64,000 nt of DNA from Aplectana chamaeleonis (GCA_029168955.1 JAPDOI010001856.1:62001-126000); one strand, 5' to 3'. Positions 57,701 through 61,049 are shown, numbered from the stretch's first letter. The notes: generated by a model not told the origin, from the sequence alone. Numbers and translations: made by a program.

Positions 57701-60357
57701 ATTTCTAACAGGCGGCAATCGGTCGCGTAATACATTTGCTAATCGTTAACCGAATACTACCAAACATAGGCCGATCGCGCAGCTTTTTTTTCATTCTCTG
57801 GTGTTCGAGGAGTGAGTACATGGAAAAAAGTCAAAAAATTTTCCCATATTGATCCATATAGAGCAATTTGAGGTAGACACTTCTCATATGTAGTAGCCAG
57901 ACGATTTTCGCTTCTCAAACACCAAAGACGCAGCCATGGTGGCCGCTTGAAAGGAATGCGTTCACTAGTTCTTGTTCTTCCAACTTTTCGGTCTTTCGAA
58001 CATTCCCCTAACCCCATTATCTCGATTCATGTAGAAGACTCCAGTAGAGTGAACAGAAATTTTGCGTTTTCTCTTCTGTTTTATGGTCGAGACCTTGCGT
58101 TCCCCACCTGAATTTCTCATTTTTGGCCTAATTTTTTTGCAACTTCCCATTACGCAGCAGCGCTTGTGCTGGGAATGCGTCATTGTTTAACGAAGGCATA
58201 GTCTAACATCATGGGTATTATTCATTGTTATGGTCTGAATACTATGGATCAACGATGAAAGTTCTCAGTATTCTTTTCTGAAATAATCACACGGTAGTAC
58301 TCCATTGTCGAAAAGACGAGACGGAATGATCAGTATGATTTTGCAAGCCTGACAATCTCCGCAAGCCTACTCTGGGAGAACACTGCACAATCGCGGGGGT
58401 GTACTGCAGTTCTCCCGTCGCGAAGCGGCAAGTTTTCGCGCGCGGTGATTGGGCGCGGAAGCAATCTTGTACAGCGCTCAGGGCGTTACAAACGGGGCGC
58501 GTTAGCGTGTCTCTGTGAATATTGACACTCCAGAAAAAAACATTCAGAAGGACGGAAAAAGTCCTTTCGAATGCTTTTTTAATGAATTTCTACTGGTTCT
58601 TTTCGTAATCAGCTCCACTATTATCGATAGGAGGAGTGGGTATATGCTATATGAAAATCTTTACCCATGATAATTATTCTCTCACGTTCGTTATTCTCAA
58701 AACCAACTGGGCAGTTTTACAACTTTTTGAGAAGATTACAGCGAATTCATAGTTGAATGGAAACTTTTGAAAGATTGATTCGGACCGAGGAAATGCCAGT
58801 GGCTTGACACGGAAAGAAAACCAGAGAGGTTTTATTGGAAATTAATCCTGTTTGTTGAGAATGGAGAGGAGAAGGGGGAAATGGATAACAAAACGGTGAA
58901 TGAAAGAAATCACAAATGAGCCAGAAAGTGAATAAACATTACAGCGCGCGATAACGTGCTCCAGTTATAATCATCACGAGAAGGTAAACTCGTTCGAAAT
59001 TAGACGCGGTTCGGCGATCCTGGCCCTTATTCGAGAACTGCTGGTCTCCCATTCGCGGGAGCGTCACGGTCCTAGCACGGAAGATTTTCTCAGAGCAGTC
59101 CTCTCCTGACAAGAGGAAATGAAAACCCGACATGATAACAATCAATAGTCAAGAGAATGAAGGGATGTTGATCGAGCCAGGTCTCTTGATTGCATAGATT
59201 ATTACTTCGTGATGCTCAATTTCTCCATGCTCAGAAGTCAGCTGTAGCAAGGACGGCCCCATGCTAGTCTATAAAGACGATCTGTACGTTCTTTGTAAGC
59301 GTGATTGCCATAAAGTTATTCACGCCTTCCGTATTCTATGGAAAACTCGAAGTGGTTTTTGTAGAGAAAATTGGTCTCAAAGAAAAGTAGATGAGTTATA
59401 ACAGCATATTATTGAATTCGTGAAGTTTTCTCATCTTCAGGGATAGCATCGAATTTCATGGCCTGTGTGCGTTTTTGCATGACAGCGGCGAAATAGTTCA
59501 TTTTGAAGACGCTGCTCTTCGTGAACTGATTTTCGTGGATCCTCTCTGGCTTGCTGACTATCTCGCCGCTATAGCCGCATTGAGGTTTGACCGTATAAGA
59601 ATAGTTTCAATGTTTCTTTGTGGGAAAACTATTCTGCAGGTCTCCTCATCGAGCGGCAGGAGTCCTTTCTCAAGACGCCTTGGTACCGCTATTGAAGCAG
59701 TTCCGGTGTACTGATTCAAGCACCCCACTTCGTGGTGCGTTGCTGAATCTTCTGCAGAAATGCGAACTGGCGCTCCCCTGTCTTGCTCGTCTGCTTCTTG
59801 TGCCAGCCCTTCTTCCTGATGAGTATCGTCTTAGGGCTGATTACCACACTGCTAGTGTCAGAGTGAGTTTTGAATCCCCTCTATTAGCCGAACGTAAAAC
59901 TTGTACTATGAATACGCTATACATAGAGTTAGATACACGTGTGTTGTAACCAGTACGTGTAGTATCTAGTGATACAATTCTTAGGTGTTTAGGACTTTGG
60001 GATCGACGACGTATTGTTTGATTCCACTTTGTTAGTCTTCAGATCTCTTCCAAAGTACAATCCTGGTTGATCAGGTCGCTGTTGGAATCCACTACTTCAT
60101 CCAACGTTGTCAAGAGCCACAGGGGTGTGGCAAAGGTGATATCTGGGGTTTTCTCCTCTCCGTTTGTTAATGCAGCTAATGCATTCTCAAAATTTCAGGT
60201 CACTCGAGCATCCGTCTTCATCTCCAAAGAAATCAATCAATGGTGATGTTCTCAGTGATGCGATATTCACTTTCTCATTCCAACCAGAAAATCAGTTACG
60301 CCGTCTTTACGCAATGTCCTACATTCCAGCCGGCTTCTGGAGTCGACTGGTCACAAG
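700..60357 (+). CDS. lrk-1: lrk-1-like gene (ANK-LRR-Roc-COR), 5' and central part, about 30 exons
   Basis: This is an LRRK-type multidomain GTPase/kinase. Family members act at membranes in vesicle and lysosome traffic; that role is known of the family and not visible here. Exons give, in order, ankyrin repeats, leucine-rich repeats, a Roc GTPase with P-loop GKDGVGKS, switch II DFTGQ and G4-like GTHAD, then a COR region with FVDPLWLADYL and FWSRLVTR. Exons: 700-765, 1340-1496, 6971-7168, 7230-7392, 7760-7913, 9505-9673, 15292-15365, 15653-15765, 16310-16422, 17559-17654, 17762-17910, 17975-18064, 18122-18242, 18323-18545, 35293-35373, 35527-35673, 35740-35851, 35916-36094, 36207-36361, 36439-36555, 36629-36743, 37307-37411, 42620-42742, 42800-42907, 42973-43071, 43550-43651, 43738-43856, 59441-59584, 59640-59862, 60176-60357. 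The kinase domain is not found and is expected beyond the window. The ankyrin plus LRR plus Roc-COR order separates this from plain ankyrin or LRR proteins. Confidence 0.9.
1042..1299. mobile_element. hairpin (MITE-like) element in intron 1
   Basis: The two halves are imperfect inverted copies of each other. The left end GAACGAGTGTAGGTCCCAGC matches the reverse complement of the right end, and inner parts also pair (GGGTCTCACGAGACC with GGGTCCCACGAGAAC). There is no coding capacity. Confidence 0.6.
1340..1496 (+). CDS. lrk-1: lrk-1 exon 2, first ankyrin repeat
   Basis: The acceptor cactttcag precedes GCG GTT TTG; the donor is ggga|gtgagt. The exon encodes AVLFENLELVTDLIRENPWS and then the ankyrin core HGRTLLMLAAHNGRIDSL. 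It ends in phase 1, and the leftover A plus CT from the next exon makes Thr, giving ALSG-T-DVNASNGSGKTALHL across a 5.5 kb intron. That continuous ankyrin match supports both splice sites. Confidence 0.85.
1812..1990. mobile_element. G-tract hairpin element, copy 1
   Basis: The element is bounded by a G-run at 1821 and a C-run near 1975. The arms pair around GGCCACGCTCATTTTTCCGTG on the left and CACGGTGAAATGGGCGTGGCC on the right. Relatives lie at 2840, 3166 and 6795. Confidence 0.6.
1989..2559. repeat. fold-back segment with 30-bp inverted ends
   Basis: CTCAGACAGTCGGTGGTACT at 1991 recurs inverted at 2527-2556 with about 30 bases of near-perfect match. Inner pieces (GCGCTCACCGG at about 2087 and 2502) are also repeated. 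There is no coding content. Confidence 0.55.
2565..2754 (-). mobile_element. LINE 3'-end fragment (family A type)
   Basis: Read on the minus strand this matches the C-terminal tail of the LINE at 53690-53880, including the Cys/His region and its LMSYVN-type sequence. It is truncated at both ends. Confidence 0.7.
2840..2995. mobile_element. G-tract hairpin element, copy 2
   Basis: Same layout as the copy at 1812: a G-run, then TTTCCGTGCCG, a loop, CGGCACGGGAAAATGG, GACGTGGCCAAGTG and a C-rich end. Confidence 0.55.
3166..3330. mobile_element. G-tract hairpin element, copy 3 (degraded right half)
   Basis: The G-run is followed by GGCCACGCCCATGTTACCGTG as in the other copies. The right arm (GGCGCGAGGTGTGACAC) and its C-rich end are diverged. 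Confidence 0.45.
3394..4458 (-). mobile_element. internally deleted family A LINE with 11-bp target duplication
   Basis: The flanks at 3383-3393 and 4459-4469 are both ACTACATTGAT. On the minus strand the element keeps the family A 5' end (CCGAGATGTCGTACGTTCG, as at 45117 and 50524) through the first codons (MEERRSPPCKPTS). It then jumps to the end of the RT region (FPKLLGLVLDPSLEFH) and continues to the (GAA)n tail. PHD, endonuclease and the RT core are missing. Perfect flanking repeats mean it inserted in this deleted form. Confidence 0.82.
4590..5640. repeat. fold-back structure with 144-bp tandem repeat in one arm
   Basis: A 29-bp perfect inverted pair lies at 4788-4816 and 4905-4933 (AATTAGGGAGTTTCGCGTTG). 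Outside it the arms pair further (CATGAAATAATG with CATTATTTCATG). The right arm then carries about four copies of a 144-bp unit; its landmark CGCACCTATGTGCCCTCAGG starts at 5105, 5248, 5392 and 5536, and recurs once inverted near 4600. Confidence 0.75.
5650..6670. other. intron sequence without recognised features
   Basis: No domain-bearing frame and no inverted repeat was recognised; local AT-rich and pyrimidine-rich stretches only. Confidence 0.4.
6795..6846. mobile_element. G-tract element, half copy
   Basis: TTGGGCGTGGTCAAGAGTGA, TACCACAG and a long C-run match the right halves of the copies at 2840 and 1812. Confidence 0.4.
6971..7392 (+). CDS. lrk-1: lrk-1 exons 3 and 4, ankyrin repeats
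   Basis: Exon 3 is 6971-7168 (acceptor ctttctag, donor C|gtgagt). It carries GSGKTALHLAAEAGEVSVVQ and a second repeat SAGHCALESAHIAGHDNV. Exon 4 is 7230-7392 (acceptor ttctatag, donor AT|gtgggt) with SCLMVACAQGDVETVDRILE. The phase-2 end plus T of the next exon makes Ile, giving DSTAMF-I-ACTNGQLEVV, a textbook ankyrin helix pair. The intron between them is 61 bp, close to typical nematode size and unlike the inflated ones around it. Confidence 0.88.
7760..7913 (+). CDS. lrk-1: lrk-1 exon 5, ankyrin repeats
   Basis: The acceptor is atcttacag and the donor GAG|gtattt. The exon encodes ACTNGQLEVVERLLEPGNEN and then DTVLHAAVSSQNVDVLRIML. It ends in phase 0. The next clear ankyrin exon (9505) needs a phase-2 predecessor, so a small exon between 7914 and 9504 is probably missed. 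I found no convincing candidate. Confidence 0.85.
7914..9500. other. intron region, probably hiding one small exon
   Basis: The exon phases on either side (0 and 2) do not match, so an exon of 3n+2 bases is expected. The text ATCGTGAACACTGCC at 8209 resembles the end of the TTAA-type elements described below. Nothing else was recognised. Confidence 0.4.
9505..9673 (+). CDS. lrk-1: lrk-1 exon 6, ankyrin region
   Basis: The acceptor tttgtttcag precedes the reading LLEFEYPEQYVKEVDLLSYP, followed by ECRTALYRAASKCHTDVLQY. The donor is GCG|gtgagt, phase 0. An alternative acceptor (cctag at 9512) would shorten it by eight bases. It joins in frame to the exon at 15292. Confidence 0.82.
9785..10065. 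mobile_element. short hAT-type element
   Basis: The ends are CAGGGTTGAGCAGG and CCTGCTCAACCCTG, with inner GGTCGTAAAAAT-like repeats. The flanking 8 bases are GCCTGACT and GCCCGAAT, a decayed duplication. There is no coding content. Confidence 0.7.
10160..10293 (+). mobile_element. 5'-truncated family A LINE, left piece
   Basis: The sequence matches 48650-48780 of the full copy (ACAGTGAAAACAAGACTCAA onwards) and breaks at 10293, where a family B LINE is inserted. It continues at 13931. Confidence 0.8.
10507..12451 (-). pseudogene. family B LINE protein, reverse transcriptase part
   Basis: The long frame 12451-10661 covers the RT: SYRPISIISSMARTFERTI, LDLKKAYDTV (metal-binding Asp), SGVPQGAVLSPLLFSFYIAD and VGYADDLTLVAS with the catalytic YADD. 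The last part, in another frame to 10507, has the C-terminal motif CPDCGLEEHTVPHMFSC and ends HFLPL-stop. At least one frameshift lies near 10700. The key RT residues are intact, so decay is recent or mild. Confidence 0.82.
12396..13926 (-). pseudogene. family B LINE protein, N-terminal part: 2A-like motif, PHD finger, APE endonuclease
   Basis: The reading frame has a hydrophobic leader, then RAGIEANPGP (2A-like NPGP end), then a PHD-type Cys/His finger starting WPCTKCGTSAAARSVQCSKC. The APE-type endonuclease follows, with the catalytic signatures WNING, QETKLD, GDVNAHSPLW and SDHLP. The endonuclease would nick target DNA for target-primed reverse transcription (family knowledge). A probable start ATG at 13926 lies in another frame, so the 5' end is frameshifted. 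The frame closes at 12396 and RT continues in a shifted frame that overlaps it. Confidence 0.8.
13931..14810 (+). mobile_element. family A LINE, right piece (3' end) with an extra insertion
   Basis: This continues the copy interrupted at 10293 (CAGCATATCGTGTCGGACAC onwards) and ends CTGCAGAAGAAGAAG. At 14402-14588 a 187-bp sequence interrupts the tail between CCTCGTTG and CGCTGCGGGC. It is about 95 percent like the fragment at 19208-19735 by eye. Confidence 0.8.
14402..14588. mobile_element. 187-bp insertion in a LINE tail
   Basis: Absent from the matching position in the copy at 19495, so it is an insertion. A possible GTTG duplication borders it. It is AT-rich in its second half and ends AATAAATGTTAAAAT. 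The family is not recognised. Confidence 0.6.
14815..15290. other. intron sequence before ankyrin exon 7
   Basis: No certain feature. A frame at about 15096-15180 (PHGKILYPTLLEAAKYFYNC) looks exon-like but fits neither neighbouring phase. Confidence 0.35.
15292..15765 (+). CDS. lrk-1: lrk-1 exons 7 and 8, ankyrin repeats
   Basis: Exon 7 is 15292-15365 (acceptor cccttccag, donor CTCAC|gtaggt) with LDVYCSRGRTPLMVAAYNQS. Exon 8 is 15653-15765 with SGSFSILLDGGADVNLPLAV. The acceptor for exon 8 is taken as gtgcag at 15652 and not ttttag at 15647. Only the former completes the split Thr codon and keeps the ankyrin frame. Phase 1 at the end joins the exon at 16310. Confidence 0.8.
15781..16217. mobile_element. 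short hAT-type element with perfect 8-bp duplication
   Basis: The ends are CAGGGTTGGGCAGG and CCTGCTCAACCCTG; the flanks are GTACTACA on both sides (15773-15780 and 16218-16225). It has internal GGTCGTAAAATTTT-type repeats and no coding content. It is a close relative of the copy at 9785. Confidence 0.85.
16310..16422 (+). CDS. lrk-1: lrk-1 exon 9, last ankyrin repeat
   Basis: The acceptor is ttcaatcag and the donor AAG|gtggtt. The exon encodes SGALVEATRSDAIHIVHFLF and then DRGALDTDNRALRLAAK. It lies directly downstream of a hAT-type element that inflated the preceding intron. It ends in phase 0 and joins the exon at 17559. Confidence 0.85.
16975..17170. mobile_element. hairpin (MITE-like) element
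   Basis: GGGATAGGGTCTCTCTACAC with GAGGGAGGAGTTGTC on the left pairs with GACAACTCCTCCCTCA and GTGTAGAGCTCCTATCCC on the right; the loop is near 17075. Confidence 0.6.
17559..18545 (+). CDS. lrk-1: lrk-1 exons 10-14, start of the leucine-rich repeats
   Basis: Five exons with short introns: 17559-17654 (LKLIRVFLTRLVFPDHEYKV), 17762-17910 (linker with DWFIAAALQINPRLR), 17975-18064 (ITRVDLSCNRLVVFPSILF), 18122-18242 (SLNLAENLITNI and LDVLNLKQNRLEAI) and 18323-18545 (LATLDVSQNCLTHLPEFIWL). All phases match. The LxxLxLxxNxL pattern marks leucine-rich repeats. The last exon runs into a Ser/Thr/Pro- and Gly-rich linker (RMGRVSRGGQQPPTPTSPSK). Its donor is ambiguous: gtgagc at 18546 is the better site, but only a weaker one (CGA|gtccgt, exon end 18571) keeps the frame directly into the exon at 35293. 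Confidence 0.86.
19208..19735 (+). mobile_element. 5'-truncated family A LINE 3' end
   Basis: Open from 19261 to 19692 (143 codons): KPFADAPTKINIQRWTNAQQ, then the Cys/His tail CPDCGNKGHTAAHLFNC, a stop and a (GAA)n tail. It is truncated well downstream of the RT core and so is non-functional. Confidence 0.82.
19743..20013. mobile_element. TIR element, about 68-bp inverted ends
   Basis: The left GAAAAGTCGAGGAAAAAACG and GCTAATTGCTGGGTGTC recur inverted at the right end (GACACTCAGCAATTAGC, CGTTTTTCCTCCGACTTTTC). It sits immediately after the tail of a LINE fragment and has no coding content. Confidence 0.7.
20309..20728. repeat. long palindrome, arms of about 126 bp
   Basis: The left arm 20309-20434 and right arm 20602-20728 are inverted copies (GACATTTTCGGACGTCGC against GCGACGTCCGAAAATGTC), with a spacer of about 167 bp. 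No TIR transposon signature or coding domain was recognised. Confidence 0.7.
21528..21831. mobile_element. short hAT-type element with perfect 8-bp duplication
   Basis: The ends are TAGGGTCAAGCGGGG and CCCCGCTTGACCCCG; the flanks are CCTGCCGT at 21520-21527 and 21832-21839. It is 304 bp and has internal GGGGATCGCAAAATTT repeats. Confidence 0.85.
22137..22596 (+). pseudogene. family C LINE protein, N-terminal piece (2A-like motif, PHD finger)
   Basis: From MLNLRVVDLWSQL: a hydrophobic stretch LLRILLLRAGIERNPGP, a PHD-type finger (YPCCHCGLSAQNASVQCGGC) and the start of the endonuclease (HPDVILLQ). It is cut at the codon after LLQ by the hAT insertion. Its continuation is at 26414. Confidence 0.8.
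23460..26103 (+). pseudogene. hAT-like transposase remnant, many frameshifts
   Basis: Pieces in different frames fit a hAT-type transposase of the kind with an (S/A)DGAxxMxG signature: MALSADGASAMTGHINDIHA (about 24700), VYAAHTLNSVV (about 24890), HRVRWSASMQQALAKILRNY (about 24990) and MMGDKGGKMANAAQGLL (about 25266). Frames shift between these pieces and an unrelated TIR element interrupts it upstream, so it cannot be active. The family assignment is by motif and by the 8-bp duplications of its carrier. Confidence 0.65.
23921..24535. mobile_element. TIR element inside the hAT transposon, with TTACATGTAA-type repeats
   Basis: The ends ATACTCAGGAATTTCTGA (23921-23938) and its exact complement (24518-24535) enclose 615 bp. 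The interior repeats variants of AGTTACATGTAACTT in both directions and has a GC-rich centre. Confidence 0.7.
26414..29868 (+). pseudogene. family C LINE protein, endonuclease, RT and C-terminal tail
   Basis: The frame resumes after the hAT as QETKLSASSSLPRLPGY. A GYFNAHSSSW motif stands where the family has GDFNAH, and ASDHVPICASLD follows. The RT starts at about 27508 (AEGPDGISAFNLEHL, IPKPGKPEDKASSHRPIS) and is interrupted at 28013-28529. It resumes with VVAVDLTAAFDNVS, GVPQGEVLSPRLFSLYLS and LYADDILLY, and the tail runs to 29868. Several frameshifts and the G-Y-F change make it inactive. Confidence 0.8.
28013..28529. mobile_element. TIR element inserted in the RT of the family C LINE
   Basis: The ends TGGCCGTATTCACGAAAC and GTTTCATGAGTACAGCCA are inverted copies. 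The uninterrupted LINE at 38611-42079 lacks this 517-bp block. It is GC-rich with internal palindromic parts (GGTAGGCAGGAAGGCTACC) and has no coding domain. Confidence 0.75.
30313..30434. mobile_element. 122-bp hairpin MITE
   Basis: GGCCGAGATCATACTTCTCG on the left and CGGGAAGTATGATCCCGGCC on the right pair. Confidence 0.6.
30506..30644. mobile_element. 139-bp hairpin MITE
   Basis: GGGCCTAGATATTCGCC and GGCGTTTCGC on the left pair with GCGGAATGCCAATGTAAAAC and CTAGGCCC on the right. Confidence 0.55.
30917..34232. mobile_element. TTAA-type element (AGGCAGTGTTC ends) carrying a fold-back insert
   Basis: The left end AGGCAGTGTTCGCGAT and right end ATCGTGAACACTGCCT match the element at 37894-38498. 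The outer 300 bp left and 180 bp right are homologous to 44520-44816 and 54585-56266. TTAA follows the right end; the left has TTGA. The middle is a separate fold-back element (31220-34056). Confidence 0.7.
31220..34056. repeat. fold-back element with tandem-repeat arms (about 130-bp unit)
   Basis: The outer arms 31220-31620 and 33660-34056 are near-perfect inverted copies (CTCGCCGCCGTTACTCGCGG). Further in, both arms are tandem arrays of a 130-bp unit in opposite orientation; the landmark CAGCAG(T)GAGGATCGGTTGCA recurs at about 31656, 31786, 31916 and 32046, and inverted at about 131-bp spacing from 32940 to 33600. The core near 32300-32860 is AT-rich with no domain. The 63-codon frame at each end is an arm duplicate and not a gene. 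Confidence 0.8.
34301..34348. repeat. 48-bp hairpin
   Basis: ACAGAAATGCACTGTGCCGC is followed after 8 bases by its perfect complement. It sits just beyond the end of the 30917-34232 element. Confidence 0.7.
34350..35290. other. intron sequence, GC-rich, no gene recognised
   Basis: A 212-codon open frame (34169-34807) exists but begins inside a transposon end, has a hairpin in it and shows no domain. The stretch TAGACGATGCGAACAAGATA near 34264 resembles 25900 in the hAT element. Confidence 0.4.
35293..36361 (+). CDS. lrk-1: lrk-1 exons 15-19, remaining leucine-rich repeats
   Basis: Exons are 35293-35373 (STLTTLNLSANR), 35527-35673 (LLSLNMSFNQLTSLPPIQCI, HVRSLDFSSNLIK), 35740-35851 (Ser/Thr-rich, TPSTQSTAISVRRPSSPG), 35916-36094 (Ser/Arg-rich, then LKTLNISANQLESIPVCI) and 36207-36361 (LSVLDASSNVIKVVGADISR, VLNLTGNKGVQTLPPEIG). 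Phases match throughout. For 35916 the acceptor is cttctag, because the earlier attgtag would bring an in-frame stop. For 36207 ttccag is used, because the cacag six bases earlier is out of frame. The Ser/Arg-rich insert splits the repeat array and is likely disordered. Confidence 0.88.
36439..37411 (+). CDS. lrk-1: lrk-1 exons 20-22, end of LRR and start of Roc GTPase
   Basis: Exon 36439-36555 ends the LRR (LWSLSLKGCQLKEPLDSMVN) and has an unusual donor gttagt. Exon 36629-36743 holds the Roc P-loop in GHLRLLILGKDGVGKSQLW (GxxxxGKS). Exon 37307-37411 reads NESVRIVEWKFEAKKQ and ends in CAWDFTGQ, the switch II motif (DFAGQ/R in relatives). The intron falls right after the switch II Gln. The nucleotide-binding residues visible (Gly, Lys, Ser of the P-loop; Asp and Gln of switch II) are intact, so the GTPase looks functional. 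Confidence 0.9.
37894..38498. mobile_element. TTAA-flanked element, 605 bp
   Basis: TTAA lies at 37890-37893 and 38499-38502. The ends are AGGCAGCGTTCACGATGAT and ATTGTGAACACTGCCT. Exact TTAA duplication is typical of piggyBac-type transposition; no transposase is present, so it would be non-autonomous. Confidence 0.75.
38652..40109 (-). pseudogene. family C LINE protein, RT core and C-terminal Cys/His tail
   Basis: The frame 40109-39090 holds QHGFKKAHSTITALTSI, VVAVDLTAAFDNVS, AGVPQGGVLSPSLFSLYLSD and CLYADDITIIC, with catalytic Asp pairs intact. A second frameshift near 39090 leads into 39035-38652 with the tail CPDCHNPGHDSFHLFSCPVR and the stop. Two frameshifts separate this copy from an intact single long protein. 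Confidence 0.85.
40157..42070 (-). pseudogene. family C LINE protein, N-terminal part (2A-like, PHD, endonuclease, RT start)
   Basis: Open from MLNLRVVDLWSRLQRSRRLI. It has the leader LLRILLLRAGIERNPGP, a PHD finger (YPCCNCGLSAQHASVQCGGC, WVHLKCSG) and an APE endonuclease with ETKLSPAS, MAGDFNAHSTSWFS and ASDHVPICASLD. The RT then begins (AEGPDGVSAVHLKHLPEEFL, ILKPGKPEDQATSHRPI). The frame is lost near 40170 and resumes at 40109. All endonuclease signatures are intact. Confidence 0.85.
42620..43071 (+). CDS. lrk-1: lrk-1 exons 23-25, rest of the Roc GTPase
   Basis: Exons are 42620-42742 (REYHATHHYFLTRRSVYIVA, then HDVQRWLINIQ), 42800-42907 (ARAPNSCVVLVGTHADQISS) and 42973-43071 (IRSRFMIVDADKHGFPRVLD). 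GTHAD corresponds to the G4 motif of Roc domains (THxD). The acceptor at 42799 (ctgaag) has a poor pyrimidine tract. It was chosen because family members run NIQ/NIK straight into ARA. The 42973 acceptor (gcttcag) is preferred over gcgtag upstream for the same reason. All three exons are in phase 0. Confidence 0.88.
43550..43856 (+). CDS. lrk-1: lrk-1 exons 26 and 27, start of COR
   Basis: Exon 43550-43651 reads NLLNAIYNSSWEVRIGKERA, then QQIPSSYIAMLK. Exon 43738-43856 reads VVRELHADLRKDLSCAIMTC and EQFRERTKQRM. The position and the IPSSYIAML pattern suit the N-terminal COR subdomain after Roc. Exon 27 ends in phase 2 (AG); G of the next exon, 15.6 kb away, completes Arg. Confidence 0.85.
44039..44143. 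repeat. 105-bp hairpin
   Basis: TTATCACCAGCAGCGGAGTG on the left pairs imperfectly with CACCGCTCCGCGCTGTGATAA on the right. Confidence 0.45.
45148..49430 (+). pseudogene. family A LINE protein (PHD, endonuclease, RT, tail), broken
   Basis: The start MEERRSPPCKPTSIPPRRGF leads to a leader and AGVERNRGP (NPGP changed to NRGP), a PHD finger (YPCATCDRDVTWNGTSVQCS), and endonuclease pieces around 45582 (VQETKLSPSA) and 46795 (AGDFNAHTF). The RT is in a long 556-codon frame 47452-49122 with SNSKAIGPDGLSPAVLKRLP, VALDLTKAFDIVN, AGVPQGGVLSPALFSLYLED and AYADDITILC. The tail 49047-49430 has CPDCGSQGHTTAHLFHC. Frameshifts, the inserted element and the altered 2A-like motif make it inactive. Confidence 0.82.
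45701..46599. mobile_element. TIR element with GGGGAC-rich subterminal repeats
   Basis: The ends GGGGCCGTATGCATATCTCT and AGGTATGCATACGGCCCC pair. Both subterminal 120-bp regions repeat GGGGACG and CGTCCCC, and the centre is AT-rich. The matching place in the LINE at 50522 has no insert. Confidence 0.78.
49476..50510. other. hAT element interior between the two LINEs, no gene
   Basis: AT-rich sequence with no domain-bearing frame and no clear repeat. Confidence 0.4.
50522..53973 (+). mobile_element. family A LINE, full length, 11-bp target duplication
   Basis: AGAATCAGCTT flanks it at 50511-50521 and 53974-53984. It is 3,452 bp, from GCTGCCGAGATGTCGTACG to CTGCAGAAGAAGAAG. It has the same plan as the copy at 45110 but many scattered differences, suggesting a separate subfamily. 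Confidence 0.87.
50557..53943 (+). pseudogene. family A LINE protein (PHD, endonuclease, RT, tail), multiple frameshifts
   Basis: The N-terminus is MEGRRSPPCKPTSTPPRRGF, then LLRSLLQRAGVERNPGP and a PHD finger (YLCATCGKDVNWRHTSVQCF, WVHFSCSG). Endonuclease pieces are VQETKLSPST, AGDFNAH and SSDHIPVFVYID. RT pieces at 51970-52338 and 52537-53127 include VVALDLSKAFDSVN, AGVPQGGVLSPALFSLYLED and MYADDITIMC. The tail at 53272-53943 has CPDCGAPGHDTAHLFIC. At least five frame changes break it. Catalytic motifs are mostly intact within pieces. Confidence 0.82.
54630..56150 (-). mobile_element. CR1-like LINE fragment, different from families A-C
   Basis: On the minus strand, from 56110: YFDFEKAFDKVDHTKLIF; then at 55650 MPQGGVLSPILFNIYAYDTP and VADDIKVFGEV (VADD in place of YADD); then a C-terminal part at 55125-54811 with LDTLDLRRRKNYLFLVFEML. 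This tail lacks the Cys/His motif of the other LINEs and looks like CR1-type elements. It is interrupted by a TIR element at 55762-55976. Boundaries are approximate. Confidence 0.7.
55762..55976. mobile_element. 215-bp TIR element with 8-bp duplication
   Basis: ATGCCCAG flanks it at 55754-55761 and 55977-55984. The ends are TATACATTGGACACGAATCG and CGATTCTGGTCCAATGTATA; CGGATATCCGAATCATTCT is repeated inverted inside. Confidence 0.85.
56571..56714. mobile_element. 144-bp hairpin MITE
   Basis: AATATTGCGAATAGGGGTTT and AAGCCCCTATTTGCGATATT are inverted copies; possible TA duplication at the ends. Confidence 0.6.
56715..59440. other. intron sequence without recognised gene
   Basis: No domain-bearing frame. 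A tRNA-like promoter pattern (GGTCGAGAGGATAACGC ... GGTTCGATTCCC) lies at 57262-57338 but does not fold into a tRNA. A GC-rich patch at 58390-58510 is unexplained. Confidence 0.4.
59441..59862 (+). CDS. lrk-1: lrk-1 exons 28 and 29, COR domain
   Basis: Exon 59441-59584 (acceptor catcttcag) reads SIEFHGLCAFLHDSGEIVHF and LIFVDPLWLADYLAAI, the typical COR stretch of a short helix, a Gly turn, then DPxWL. Exon 59640-59862 (acceptor attctgcag) reads GVLSQDALVPLLKQF and LALPCLARLLLVPALLPDEY. The 55-bp intron between them is a normal small nematode intron. The exons are fully open despite the preceding TE-filled intron. Confidence 0.88.
60176..60357 (+). CDS. lrk-1: lrk-1 exon 30, COR C-terminal part, last recognised exon
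   Basis: The acceptor is gttaatgcag and the donor ACAAG|gtgtcg, ending in phase 2. The exon reads AIFTFSFQPENQLRRLYAMS and then YIPAGFWSRLVTR, the PxGFWSRL motif of COR domains. A second acceptor (atttcag at 60199) lies inside but would break the phase. No later exon can be assigned with confidence; two candidate acceptors at 60887 and 61187 are discussed elsewhere. Confidence 0.85.
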
Positions 60358-60694
60358 GTGTCGGCGATTTTTTTCTGTTTCTCGTTCTCTTTTCCTTTTT
60401 TTCAGTAGTCTAGTTTGCGAATTTCCTAGTATGGCGTAAATTGAGTGTTTCTTCTTTTAACGAATTCACGACCACGTGCCTCACCGGTGGCACACGCGTT
60501 GACTACCACTTCGGACCACGGTAAGGCGTAGCGGTGTGGATCGGCCCGTGAGAGGTGCGGCTCCCCCTCCTCCAACTTTTGGATCCGGTGTGGCCCTCCC
60601 ATCGAGGTTGTGACTTTGATCCCTTGTGTGAACCAATTTGAGTGGTCTCTGCCGAACAATGCTTCGAAACGATTTTTCAGCAAAAACGGACGTT

Positions 60695-60836
60695 ATAGGT
60701 CAAGTTACACAGGCCGTGATCGGCTCAAAATGGTCGGATCGACCTGGGACTCGGCCGACAGCTTTTCTAAAGGGTCCTCTTCAGAATAAACACTACAGCA
60801 GCCCGATTCAGAAACAATATTTTTTCGACTTCTGCA
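60695..60836. repeat. 141-bp direct repeat, copy 1
   Basis: Shares GGTCGGATCGACCTGGGACT, GGCCGACAGCTTTT and a final pyrimidine tract plus CAG-ACG with 61050-61192. Confidence 0.75.
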
Positions 60837-61049
60837 GACGTGGAAGTGCAGACAGCGGTTTTTTGATTTTTCAGCGCCCCGAATGACACACTCATTGGCG
60901 ACTGTTTGGCTGCTGGAAGGACGAACCAAGTAGTTTACTTACCTAGCGATCTAATAAAGCTCTAAAAACTGATCTAGATGCCTTTATCGCAAAAATCACA
61001 CAATGTGATGTGGCCTGTTTTTAAGGCTCAAATCATACCGTCACATTTA

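Noticed and set aside
60887..60967. Candidate next COR exon after cag at 60886 (APNDTLIGDCLAAGRTNQ)
   Set aside because: Phase fits, but there is no similarity to COR sequence and no strong donor; kept only as a possibility.
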